Shown here one piece after another: positions 1-9,458 of a stretch of 64,000 nucleotides of DNA. How positions within the stretch are numbered: position 1 is the stretch's first letter; the number at the start of each line of letters is the position of its first letter. This DNA comes from Linum tenue (taxonomy: Eukaryota; Streptophyta; Magnoliopsida; Malpighiales; Linaceae). Location: positions 44,474,066 through 44,538,065 of the forward strand of contig CAMGYJ010000006.1 of assembly GCA_946122785.1 (NCBI GenBank). The letters run 5' to 3'. The notes beneath the pieces are model-generated. The model worked only from the letters and a program-made list of their open reading frames with translations. It had not been told where the DNA came from and ran no database searches. Position numbers and translations under genes: made by a program.

Positions 1-98
1 TGCCCAACACCTATTGCTGCCGTTGCTACTCGAACGGTGGTAAACTCCCTTATTTATAGTATCACGTTGTCCCTTTATATTACATTGTCACTTAATCG

Positions 99-489
99 AT
101 GGTTGTATGCTTGAAGGGAATGACTACACATGCCACAAGGAACCAAGTTGTTGCCACAAAGAATGGAGCTGCTGCTGCTCCACCTAATGAGAGTCAACCA
201 AGGCAGAGGAGAGGCAACCACTGCTCCAAGTGTGGCTCTGCCACACACAATGCCAGAACATGTCCGTTGAACAGGGGAGTGGGAATACAAGTAAGTGATT
301 AGTGTAAGTTGTAGATGAATGTTAGGTTAACTAGTGTAGAACAACCTTAGGTTAACTGTTTTGTTTGTAATATAGGATGTGAGGTTGAATGTTGGCGATC
401 GTTTTACGATTGAAAGGGAGCTTCGTCAAGCAACAAGAGGAAATGGTGTTTATGTTGATGAGACCACTGGTTTTTTCTTTCTTTCTTAG
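99..489 (+). CDS. MULE transposase C-terminal exons (zinc knuckle), partial
   Basis: Exon 99..290 encodes a CCHC zinc knuckle (CSKCGSATHNARTC) after a basic, Gln/Pro-rich linker, as found at the C-terminus of plant MuDR-type transposases. It ends in a clean donor (CAA|GTAAGT). The next exon starts at an ATAG acceptor at 376, keeps phase 0, and runs to TAG at 487-489, ending in ...GVYVDETTGFFFLS. A short Gly-Val-x-Val-x-(D/N)-E-x-T-G motif is a usual end for these proteins. The catalytic DDE domain and SWIM finger would lie left of the window. The true 5' edge of the first exon is unknown because a TAA lies just upstream of the ATG at 99; a splice acceptor in that area is likely. The role is binding and moving MULE ends. 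Confidence 0.6.
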
Positions 490-1048
490 GGTGAGTAATT
501 GGTTTCTTTCTTTCTTAGTTACACCATTTTTTCTTGTGTCATCACCAATATGACATTTAACAAATCTGTTGAATGCAGCTGAATGGGGCAAATGGGAGAT
601 TTGTTGGGAATCCACCCCCAACCCAACCTACTTAGATGGATCTGCCAGGGAGCCAGCCGCCACCAACCCAACCTTAGAAGTTTAGTTAACTTCTCATAAG
701 TCTAAATTTTGTACAGGGCATCCAACCCTTGCTTAGAAGCAGCTTTGTCGACTCATGTAATTCGGCTAAGACAATTTATGTTAAGTTTTAGGTTTGTTTG
801 CTAGGTGTAGCTGAAGGAAACTCTCTATCTTAGGTTGATGTTCAAGACTAATGTCAGAATGTAATCAGGCACTAACTAAGATGCTCGTTAACGTGTGCTC
901 CAGACTATTGTAGAAACCGGATGATTTTGCAAGGATTATGTTAGGTTCAATCGTTCCATGCTATCTTTTGCAAAGAAAATAGGTTGTTTACCCCATTTCA
1001 TACCAACTTTAAATTTCAACTTGCACATTACATACGATCGATACAAGC
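490..1048. other. MULE interior, non-coding
   Basis: Three-prime flank of the transposase fragment and intergenic DNA towards the convergent GRF gene. I see no convincing ORF, RNA gene or repeat. Confidence 0.4.
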
Positions 1049-1294
1049 TTACTGCTTCCACAGAAATATAATCAGTAAGACATTCAGAACCAAGAAGAAA
1101 CTAAGCATATATCGAATCACTCGCAATTCATGATACAAATTCTGAGATTCAGTTGTTCGATCTCTCTCAATTTTCATCCAATTGCATAACTCCTCCTCCA
1201 ACAGTAGCTTATCCTTCTTCATTCTCACTGCCTTTGATTCGGCCAGCCTTAAGCTTTCTTCCAACTTCATCATCATACCGTCAACATCATTGTT
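1049..1294 (-). pseudogene. In-frame coiled-coil and membrane tail of the GRF protein, beyond the TGA
   Basis: Directly downstream of the TGA and in the same frame, the sequence reads through 81 more codons to a stop at the low end. It contains a charged heptad-like helix (KLEESLRLAESKAV..., ...KDKLLLEEEL) and a hydrophobic segment (MLSFFLVLNVLLIIFLW). Coiled coil plus C-terminal transmembrane helix is the standard second half of plant GRF zinc-finger proteins. It was therefore probably part of the same protein before a nonsense change, unless the stop is recoded, edited or avoided by alternative splicing. Confidence 0.6.
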
Positions 1295-1608
1295 TCATGC
1301 CTCTGATATATCAGAACTTGACTCCACCCAACGAAAAAAATTGCACCCACCTTTCGGATCCTGCAACATTGACGTTCCTAAGGCACAATAGGTCATAAAA
1401 TAGTTCATAGAAACTACGATTTGCTTACCATCCAATTAGGGCAACCATAAAACTGTCTGCCTGGGTTCAACTCAGTCCCAGAAGTTTGTACCAAAGCAGG
1501 GAGTTTGCACTTGCAAATGACAACACCAACACCTTCACTTTTGATGTTCGTTGACCCAGAATCGACCAAATCCCTGCCAACGTTTCTCCGCCCAACCCTG
1601 CGCGACAT
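1295..1608 (-). CDS. GRF-type zinc-finger protein, 81 codons, apparently truncated
   Basis: Two exons: 1608..1429 and 1360..1295, joined through a GT donor (ATG|GTAAGC) and a TTGCAG acceptor in phase 0. The product has a complete GRF zinc finger: Cys32-x-Cys34, then NPGRQFYGCPNW (Cys56), then GGCNFFRW (Cys66). GRF fingers bind nucleic acid and are common in plant proteins, where the usual layout is finger, coiled coil, C-terminal membrane helix. Here TGA at 1297-1295 stops translation right after the finger, although the same frame stays open beyond it (next entry). The start at 1608 was chosen because it gives the usual short basic N-terminus; the frame is open further upstream to 1920 through low-complexity sequence that looks like leader. 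It lies just inside a MULE end, so it may be element cargo. Confidence 0.65.
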
Positions 1609-1879
1609 GGATAAATCGGCGACTGGATAAATCGGCGATTGGAACCAGAGGGAGAAGTGAGGGCGATGGGAAGGAGAGAAGGAGAAGGCGATGGGGAATA
1701 TAGAGGGAGAAGGCGACGGCGATGGGTAAGAGATCGAGATCGAGAGAGAGCGGCGGCGGGGATGGGGTTTTCCTCCGCAAAACCTAGAATGGAAGGTGGA
1801 TTGATAATGGTCGACAATGGAGGAGTGGGATTGAAAATAGGTAAAAATAAAGAAGGTAAAAATAAAAGGTAAAAATGAC

Positions 1880-2104
1880 GTGGCAAAATGTTGTCGAGTT
1901 GGCGATGATGTGGCAACCACGTGACATCCACCTCAGAGCCACGGAGGGCTTACTGACGGCGTCTGTCTTTCCGTTTATGTTTGTAACGGAAATGGCTAAA
2001 TTTGCCAGTCAAGTTTTCAAAAGTGGCTATACGAGTGTATTTTTCAAAAACTGGCTATATTTATCACAACGCGAATAAATTTGGCTATAAAAGTGTATTT
2101 TGCC
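1880..2104 (-). repeat. MULE terminal region (right end)
   Basis: Reading inward on the minus strand from 2104: GGCAAAATACAC, then several TATAGCCA-type motifs, then a GC-richer part around 1880-1960. The outer bases and the TATAGCCA motifs match the sequence starting at 27921, so this is a family terminus and not chance. Confidence 0.6.
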
Positions 2105-2331
2105 TTATTGTTACTCACTCTTCCCTTTTTCCTGCTATGTATATCTCAAACACAGGCTGGCAGAATCAGTATCAGCCAAAAAAAAAAAATACAAAGTCAC
2201 TGTGACAGTCTGTGAGGGAACTCCAATTGTGGAGGGGGGAAAAGAGCCTCTATAATTTTGAGTATATGTGGGGGCAACAAGAAAAGATACTAATCTAAAA
2301 ATCAGTGGAACTTACTTAACAAAGATGTACA

Positions 2332-5237
2332 CTATACATCAACAGCATCGACTGGCAGGGAAGTAGTCCTGTGAAGAGAGTGTGGAAGAAATGAACCAGT
2401 ATAGAAGCTCTTGGCAGTGAAGATAGGTTCATCATCTGCTGGGAAATCCCTTGTCGAAGCTCGGTGAGCTTGACAAATGGTGGAGCTCCTCTTGCTGATA
2501 TCGTTACAACACTGGTCTTGCTGTTGTAATGAATTCAATGCCGACTGCAATACCGAACAAGACAAACCCTTGCCACCATTCAATGTTCCATCTTCCCTGG
2601 AGCTTGAATTCGTAACGGGCGTGGTCAGAATTCCCAACTGATGATCTTTGACTTCCCTCATCTCAATCTGGTACTTTGCTTTGAGCCATCGTAGTTCATG
2701 CTGTATATCGTTCTCGTCACCATCTTCTGCAAGGTCTCTGTACAATGAAGCCAGCTCACGGAAAGACCCTGAACCCCTAGCATGTTGAGCAGACTTCTTT
2801 GGAGGAGAAGCAATCTCACTATTCTCCATGACATGCTTAAGAACAAGCTTCTCATACTCTTCATCCGAATGGCTGGTCCCGGACCCTGCTGGAGTTATGT
2901 CACGGCTCTCGTGCTGGTCCCATGTGTGCGAGCGAGCTCTAGCATTTGAAGCACATTGATGATGATCTGTATCCTCGGGTTGGAAAGTCACCTCTTCAAA
3001 CCTGCCATGCATTGAAGCACAGCCATTTCTACAACATAGGTTGCTGGACATAAAATCAATGAGCGATCCGGTCGAGGTTCGAGTTGAGGCACAGTTCTGG
3101 CAGATAGTTTGATTCGCAAACCGAGGCATCTCGTTGAGACCTTCAGGCCCTGGCCCCCAGCCTGGTACAAAGGAAGCAATCTCACCGTCTATCATGTCTG
3201 CTATTTTAGTCACATCTTGATCGGTTATATCGAGTTCTGCAACCATTTCAGTCGCTACACTCATTGCTGTATCCGTTTCAATGTCGAATGGGAAATAGAT
3301 ATTCCTAATACGGCCTGCATAAATAGAAACCAAATTTAAAGACGAGGAGTCGAATTGCAAAAGCAAATGGGAAGCTAAGGGCATATTTACTTTCCGTTTG
3401 GTTCTCTGATTTTTGTTTCATTTTCAGAAGTTGGCAACAGAAACATGAAAAATGTTGATACTTTCATGTTGTAAGGTCCCTAACCTTCTTTGTCCGCAAT
3501 ACGAAGTCTCAAGAAGATGCCACCATCGTCTCTCCTCTTGCCCTTAATACGGATATCAACGTTGGGAGGATGATCATCATCGTCGTCTTCATCATCGTGG
3601 TACTCAAAGAGTTCAATCCCTGCATGCTCCATTTCAGCAGGATGATTGTACTCCACTTCATTATGAGCATCATAACTATATCTGTTATTGTAGGAAGAAT
3701 ACATGCCGTCATGAAGATCAAGGTAGGGCTGCCTCATATAGGGACTAATCTCCTCAACATCCTTTCCATAATCTAATAACTGGAGATCGGGGTTATACTC
3801 GTTGATTTGTAAGAAAGGATCGTTCAGCAACTCCCTAGCAGAAAGCCTGAGGGAAACGATGGCCAAGCATTTCTCCACAAATTCCCTCACTTCTGGATCC
3901 TTCACTTTGTATAAAGATTCAGGCTTTTTACCCTGTAAGGAAACAAAAATACAGGTCACTTTAAACTTCAAGAAACCCGTTTTTCTCCCTTAGTGGAGAA
4001 AAAAAAGTTAACCAAATGTGCTTACAGAGATGACTTTCTTGTATATCTGAGCAGGGTTAGTGCATTCACTATAGGGATATTCGAAATTGACCATCTCCAA
4101 TATGCACATTCCAAAGGAATATATATCAACCAATTCGTTATATGCCTCCTCATAAACTTCAGGCGCCATAAACTCTGGTGTTCCTGATAAGCCACAACAA
4201 AAGATTCATGCTACTGAAGTCGAGCTAATGAAAGAGAAGATTGCAGATGGAGTTTGAGGCAGTTTTTAGTATACCAACACAATGGTCAGCATGAGATTTC
4301 CTTAGGATAGCAGCAAGTCCAAGATCTCCAATCTTCACTTCACCCTGGTTTCCATTGATGAAGATGTTGTCACACTTGAGATCTCTATGAATCACAGGTG
4401 GGTCATGGCTATGGAGATATAGGAGCCCTTTCAAGATCTGCCTACACCAATGCTTCACTGCTCTAATATTGACTCTTTTGTGCTTCTGCCGATATCTATA
4501 CCAAAAAAGCACACCAAAAGAGGGTGTTCAAAAGGGAACTCACCAATATGGAAACCATTAAGGCAAAATATTGACTTTCGCGAAGGAGAAGAACCCCTTA
4601 CTGCCTCAAAGTCCCAGAAGTGAACATTTCAGTCACGAAATTGATGTTTCTATTTGCAATGTCCACCCAGGAAGTACAGAACTTCATTATGTTCTTGTGC
4701 TTCAACGTCTTTAGTAGATGAATCTCGCAGTAGAGCCTCTCGAGATCTTCAGGACTTTGGAGGAAATCGTAGAGCTTTACTTGGTTCCATGCCACTTCAA
4801 TCCCTTCATATTCATCAAACGCTCTGTAACTGAAGAAAACAAGACCCAAAATGAACTTCGAAGTTCCAACTCACGAAGAAATGTAAATCTGACAGACACC
4901 CAGTTCCAGAAACCTATCATAGACACCTATAAGACCAGATTCCTCGGAAACACCAAATGGGCATCACTAGAAAAAATGGAGATTTTCGCAGAAGCAGAAA
5001 ACAGAGGAAGAAGGAATCGTACACTGTCTTTGAAGCTCCCTTGCCCAGAATTTCATTATACTGAGGAAACCCAAACAGGAAATAAGAGAAGCGGCATCAG
5101 AAACCCAGAAATCGGGTAAGAGAAAGGAGAATGAAGACAGAGAGAGGGAAGAGAGAGTTTTGACTGACTCTGCCGTATCTTCCAGTGGGATCAACTTCGA
5201 CGAACTCAGAGTCAAAGCAATCCGTAGCACCATTCAT
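2332..5237 (-). CDS. WNK: WNK (with-no-lysine) serine/threonine kinase, complete, 7 exons
   Basis: Exons: 5237..5169, 5060..5023, 4829..4602, 4495..4275, 4183..4026, 3932..3485, 3314..2332. The total is 2145 nt (714 aa plus stop); all six introns are GT-AG and phases agree. The start MNG at 5237 leads into [15 protein letters not shown], the usual N-terminus of plant WNKs. Kinase domain is about residues 24-285. Asn51 (VAWNQVKL) replaces the normal beta-3 lysine, and Lys34 in the glycine loop ([11 protein letters not shown]) is the WNK-type ATP lysine. HRDLKCDN is at 148-155 and DLG at 169-171. An OSR1_C/PF2-like autoinhibitory domain ([14 protein letters not shown]...) follows, then a long Ser-rich tail. 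Plant WNKs act in flowering-time, osmotic and ABA signalling. The subgroup (WNK4/5-like) is inferred. No break is seen. Confidence 0.93.
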
Positions 5238-5631
5238 TATTCTACACCCAGAAATGGTAAAAAGGAAAAACCCAAGTTGAGTTTCTCTGCGAATCTGAAC
5301 CTCTCAATATTCACTCCTTCTGCAGCGAATCAGCGATCCTTTTGCACAAAATGCTCAGATTCTCAGGCGAAGAAGAAATGGCGGCTGAGAAAAGAAGTAA
5401 TAATGATTCGTCGGTGGGAGAACATTTGCCCACTTTCGGGTTACCTTTTTTTTTTTTCCTTCTGTTTTTGCTCTTTGCTGGAGTTGTGAATAGAGGGAGA
5501 GCGCTCCCCTTCTGGACAAAAACTCACGGGGCAGCTGATAAAAGGTTTTCTGTGCACAGGTTTTTCTTTGCTTTGATAGAGAGGGAGACTGCCACATTTG
5601 TTTTTGGCAGGGCTGATAAAAGCATGAAAAA
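5238..5631 (-). promoter_or_regulatory. Upstream/leader region of the WNK gene
   Basis: About 390 bp between the WNK start codon and the foldback element. It is pyrimidine/purine-tract rich, as plant leaders often are. I find no convincing TATA box and cannot place the transcription start. The foldback element begins only about 400 bp upstream of the start codon and may have displaced distal promoter sequence. Confidence 0.3.
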
Positions 5632-6604
5632 ATTCCAAAATATAAATTTAAAAAAAAAATTACAAACGTTACAATTTTTTTTTAATTTACACATGTGTTG
5701 ACATCATTGCTGCCGTGGACCGTGGTGAACATGTTCACCGTGGATGAGGCCTGATATAAGGTTGAAACTTCAAACGAATGTAACTTTGCGTTCAGTTATC
5801 CGATTGTAGCGAAATTTTAATTGATTCCATATAATTTTTCGATATCTTGCGAGCTACAGGTGGTTTAGTCACGTCTTCAACTCGTAAAAACGTCGTTTGC
5901 TATCCCGAACGAGCAATTTTTTGATTTCGTCAAACTTTGGAAGGCCATATCTTTGTGCTCCGCAATCCAAACGTCATGAATTGTTTTTTATTATGCATAA
6001 ATTTTTAAGAAATACAACTTTTACGAGGAAGGAATTTTCAAAACAAGAAATATTTTTGGATATACGCGGTTTTGGGAATAAATTTGTCTTTACTTTTCAC
6101 AAATCCACATACATTCTGAAATTATGGCTATGATAAAAGTTGTAGTCCTTAAAAATTTATACAAAATAAAAAAAATCGTAACATTCGGATTGCGGAGCAT
6201 AAATTTATGGCCCTTCCAAAGTTAGGCAGAATCGAACAATTGCTTGTTCGGGGTAGCGAAGACGTTTTTCGGGATGAAAGCGGGACCAAACTGCCTATGG
6301 CTTTCAAGATCTCAAAAAATTATGCGGAATCAATTTTTTTTTCTACGATCGGATAAAAGAATGCAAAGTTACGTTCGTTTGAAAATTCAGTCTTAAATCA
6401 GGCCTTCACCACGGTTGACGGTCGCGGTGATGCCTTCACCGCGGTTGACGACCGCGGTGATGCATTCACCGTGGCCGACCTGTTCACCGTGGCCGTCAAC
6501 CGTGATAAACATGTTCACCACGGTAGACGGCCGCGGTGATGCCCAAACATGTGTAGATTGAGATTTTTTTTATAATCTGTGTATTTTGAGAATTTTTTTT
6601 TAAA
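5632..6604. mobile_element. Foldback (palindromic) element
   Basis: The two halves are imperfect reverse complements about a centre near 6090. Matched pairs include ACACATGT near 5690 and 6547, TGCGGAGCA near 6190 against TGCTCCGCAA near 5957, and the motif with GTAACTTTGC near 5780 against GCAAAGTTACG near 6365. No ORF explains it. Its right edge abuts the broken integrase of the gypsy element at about 6605-6610. Either it inserted there or it marks a deletion joint. Confidence 0.7.
6404..6542 (+). repeat. GC-rich minisatellite in the foldback right arm
   Basis: About five degenerate copies of a roughly 28-bp unit of the type TTCACCGCGGTTGACG followed by a CCGCGGTGATG-like half. Each unit is itself near-palindromic. 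The left arm has only about one to two counterparts (around 5712-5750), so the array expanded on one side. Confidence 0.6.
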
Positions 6605-6608
6605 ACGT

Positions 6609-6993
6609 AACGGCTGCAGAAGACCCGCCGGTCGCAGATGAGACGCCTTGACCCGCTGATAGGTGTCACACGAAGCTACATAGTCCTTCACGTCCTGACC
6701 CATCTATGGCTAGTAAAAATGTGCTCGAATCCGCCGCAATGTCCGCTCGACCCTAGAATGCCCTCCAAGCGGAGAGTCATGGAACTCCTGCAACACGGTA
6801 GTCACTAGGGAAGACCTCCGGGGAAGCACAAGACGCCCTCGAAAAAACACCAGCCCCTGCCGAAAGGAATAATGACCCTGAGCTTCGCTGACCGCTATAT
6901 CCCGGCATCCCTGCAGATACACATCAGTCTCAGTAAGATCTCGCAGGGCGTCCCAAAATTGGGGCACCGGCCCCGTCACCGCCGCCAGTATTT
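6609..6993 (-). pseudogene. Integrase N-terminal (HHCC zinc-binding) fragment
   Basis: The reading contains FHDSPLGGHSRVERTLRRI followed, after a stop/frame break near 6705, by DVKDYVASCDTYQRVK. These are the His-His and Cys-Cys halves of the retroviral-type integrase zinc domain. The sequence then enters LLQPL, where the catalytic core normally follows, but meets the foldback boundary. The DDE core is absent, so it cannot act. Confidence 0.75.
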
Positions 6994-6999
6994 AACCCC

Positions 7000-8174
7000 C
7001 AGGGCGCCTCAAAAGCTCATCTGCCACGACGTTGGATGGTCCTGGTCGGCAGTGGATCTCATAATCATAACCCAGGAGCTTTGAGACCCACTTGTACTAA
7101 TCGGGAGTGGAAACTCGCTGCTCCAAGAGGTTCCTCAAACTCTGATGGTTAGTGTAAATGTGGAATTTCTGTCCCAGCAGGTATGGTCGCCACATCTGTA
7201 CCGCCGTGATGATAGCCTGCATCTCCTTCTGGTAAGTAGACCAAGCTTCCTTGGATGGAGCCAAGGTCTTACTCATAAAGGCCACCGGGTTCATATCCTG
7301 TGATAACACCGCCGCAATGCCCCAGCCTGAGGCGTTTGCCTCAAACACAAAGGTCCGGGAGAAATCTGGCATAGCAAGGGTCGGGGTGGTGGTCATGCCT
7401 GCTTCAGCTGCTGGAACGCTGTGTCTGCCTCTGGTGTCCATACAAACCTGCCCTTCTTCAACAAAATAGTCAAGGGCCGGGCAATCATACTTTACCCTCA
7501 TATGAACTTCCGGTAGTAACCCGTCAGACCCAGGAACCCTCGCAGTTCTGTGACGGTGGTTGGGGCCGGCCACTCCACTATAGGCTGAATCTTCGACTGG
7601 TCCACTTGCACCCCTTGGGGCGTGACAATGTGACCCAGATACTCCACCTTCTGAACCCCAAATGTGCACTTCGAAGCCTTGAGGTAGTACTGATGGTGCT
7701 ACAAAATCTCGAACACAGACTGCAAGTGCTGCAAATGGGCCTCCCACGATGGACTGTAAATAAGAATGTCATCGAATAATACAGTACGTACCGACGGAGT
7801 AAGGGGCGGAAGATGTCGTTCATAGCCGCCTGGAAGGTCGAAGGAGCGTTGCACAACCCAAACGGCATTACCAGGTACTCATAATGGCAGTTGTGAGTCC
7901 GAAAAGCTGTCTTGTGCGCATCCCCCTCCTGCATCCGGATCTGGTGATAGCCAGCCCACAAATCGAGCTTAGTGAAGTAGGTCGATCCATGTATCTTGTC
8001 GAGCATGTCATCCACCGTCGGAATCGGGAACCTATCCTTCACTGTCGCGACATTGAAAGCCTGGTAGTCAGTGCAGAAACGCCAGGTCCCATCCTTCTTC
8101 TTAACCAGAAGTACCGGTGAAGAGAAATGACTAGTGTTAGGCCGAATCAGCCCTGTGGTGAGCATCTCTGCCAC
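7000..8174 (-). pseudogene. Reverse transcriptase and RNase H of the gypsy element
   Basis: RT motifs: [56 protein letters not shown]. The frame shifts by one base near 7770-7785, exactly at the catalytic YxDD box, so the active-site acidic pair is read only in the other frame. RNase H follows, with FVFEANASGWGIAAVLSQD and YTNHQSLRNLL (the first catalytic Asp appears as Glu/Asn context). A TAG then interrupts at about 7095, before a WVSKLLGYDYEI-type tail that ends near 7000. It is inactive. Confidence 0.85.
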
Positions 8175-8265
8175 CTGCCGCTCAATCTCCTCCTTCTATG
8201 AATGACCATATCGGTAGGGACGGACATTAACAGCTTTCACCCCATCCTTCAACTGGATGCGGTGA

Positions 8266-8799
8266 TCAACTTGTCGATGCGGCAGAAGGGTGATAGGCGC
8301 CTAGAAGATATCTTGAAAACCTGTCAAGTATCCGTTGGAGGTCTGGAGCCACCTCATGTGCCTCGGAAGCCTCCACGGGCCAACACAGCACGGCGAAGTC
8401 AGCCTCGCCCATTTCGGTACAATCATGGATGGAAATAGGGCCCATGGCGGTGGTGAGTCCTTGCAGGCTCCACTTCTTGTCCCGCCACTTAAATCTCATG
8501 GTCAGGATCTTCCAATTGGTGGTAGTCGGACCCAAACTCTGCAGCCATGGAATGCCCAAAATAACATCGAACCCCATGATGGGTAGCACAAATAAGTCGG
8601 CGGTCACGGGCAACCCTTGAATTTCGAGGGAGAGCCCGCGGTAGGCTGTGGTACACTGCATAGGGGCACCATTCGCGACCTGGACCACCACCTTCTCCAC
8701 CTCACTCACCGCCAATGGTAGGGACTTAGCAAACTCTTCGCGGATGAAATTGAGCGAGGCGCCGCTATCCACCAAAGTCAACGCGGTTTGCCCGCCCAC
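8266..8799 (-). pseudogene. Aspartic protease region of the gypsy element
   Basis: Contains the active-site motif LVDSGASLNFI and the downstream GFDVILGIPWL typical of plant gypsy proteases. The stretch is open for 177 codons but linked to RT only through frame breaks around 8180-8260. Confidence 0.8.
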
Positions 8800-9070
8800 C
8801 TAGGCTCAGAAATGAAGCGTGCCCGGAGTACGCAGCCCGGTCATCGAGTTGAGGGATAGCGACGGAGTATCTCCGAACCCCCTGCCCTACCCGTCGCCGA
8901 CCGCCGCTTCGCAAGAAGTCTCGTCGCCGGCCTCCGAAGCTCCCCCGAGCGCACCGAGGGGCAACGCCCTCCGACGTTGACAGCGCCACCGCGCCTTTCT
9001 GCCACGTCATGGCTGGCGTCGCGCCCGACCCCGCGGCTGGGGTTTCCTCCACCGCGCCGTCACAGCCCAC
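8765..9070 (-). pseudogene. gag remnant of the gypsy element
   Basis: Only about 370 bp separate the primer-binding site from the protease, where a full gag needs more than 1 kb. The open frame here is Gly/Arg-rich without a recognisable capsid domain or CCHC knuckle. I read it as an internally deleted gag. Confidence 0.4.
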
Positions 9071-9170
9071 CCATGGTCACATGCCTCCCGTTTGAGCTCA
9101 GCGAGCGTGTACTCAATCTGCTGCCATACGCGAGCCCATTCCAGATCGGAGAGCCTTGATGAGCTCATGT

Positions 9171-9184
9171 TGGCTCTGATACCA
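9171..9184 (-). other. Primer-binding site (initiator tRNA-Met)
   Basis: On the minus strand the sequence is TGGTATCAGAGCCA, the standard tRNA-iMet complement. It lies 2 bp inside the LTR end at 9187. Confidence 0.85.
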
Positions 9185-9186
9185 AA

Positions 9187-9458
9187 TGATAGACCTTTGA
9201 AGGGAAGAAGGGAATTGAGAATGAGAATTAGGGATTGAGAGAATTGGTATTAGGGATTGAGAGAATTGGTGAATAACAGGAGAAAGATAGGTTTAGGAAT
9301 TTTGATATTCTTATTGCTTAATTCCAAAATGAACGTACTGAAACCCTTTTTATGAGTTTCAGAGAACTAACAGAAAATAACAAAATAGCCACTCAAACCT
9401 AGCCCATACGGCCGACCCAACCCTACCCGCTCATCCCACTCGGCGGCGGTTTCTATCA
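9187..9458 (-). repeat. LTR (5') of the Reina-like element
   Basis: 272 bp bounded by TGATAGA at one end and TCTATCA at the other, a perfect 7-bp inverted terminal pair with the canonical TG...CA. It lies next to the primer-binding site. No second copy is in the window. Confidence 0.8.

Larger units (their letters stand above)
1..2104. mobile_element. Mutator-like element (MULE), right-hand part
   Basis: The right boundary is the terminal sequence ending at 2104. Read inward on the minus strand it begins GGCAAAATACAC, and the same terminus recurs at 27921 in the other orientation. Inside lie the last exons of a MULE transposase (+) and a GRF zinc-finger gene (-). The left end is outside the window, so terminal inverted repeats and the 9-bp target duplication cannot be paired here. 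That the two genes belong to one element is inferred from their position just inside the terminus. Confidence 0.6.
6605..9458 (-). mobile_element. Ty3/gypsy retrotransposon, truncated (Reina-like chromovirus)
   Basis: Read on the minus strand: LTR (9458-9187), tRNA-iMet primer-binding site, a short gag remnant, protease, RT, RNase H, integrase zinc-binding region, then an abrupt end at about 6605. PR-RT-RH-IN order is gypsy. The short 272-bp LTR and the iMet primer site point to a Reina-like lineage (inference). The rest of integrase and the 3' LTR are missing, and frameshifts and stops break the pol frame. Confidence 0.85.

Noticed and set aside
4718..5701. Plus-strand ORFs across the WNK 5' part
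   Set aside because: They overlap exons and introns of the WNK gene antisense and show no domain.
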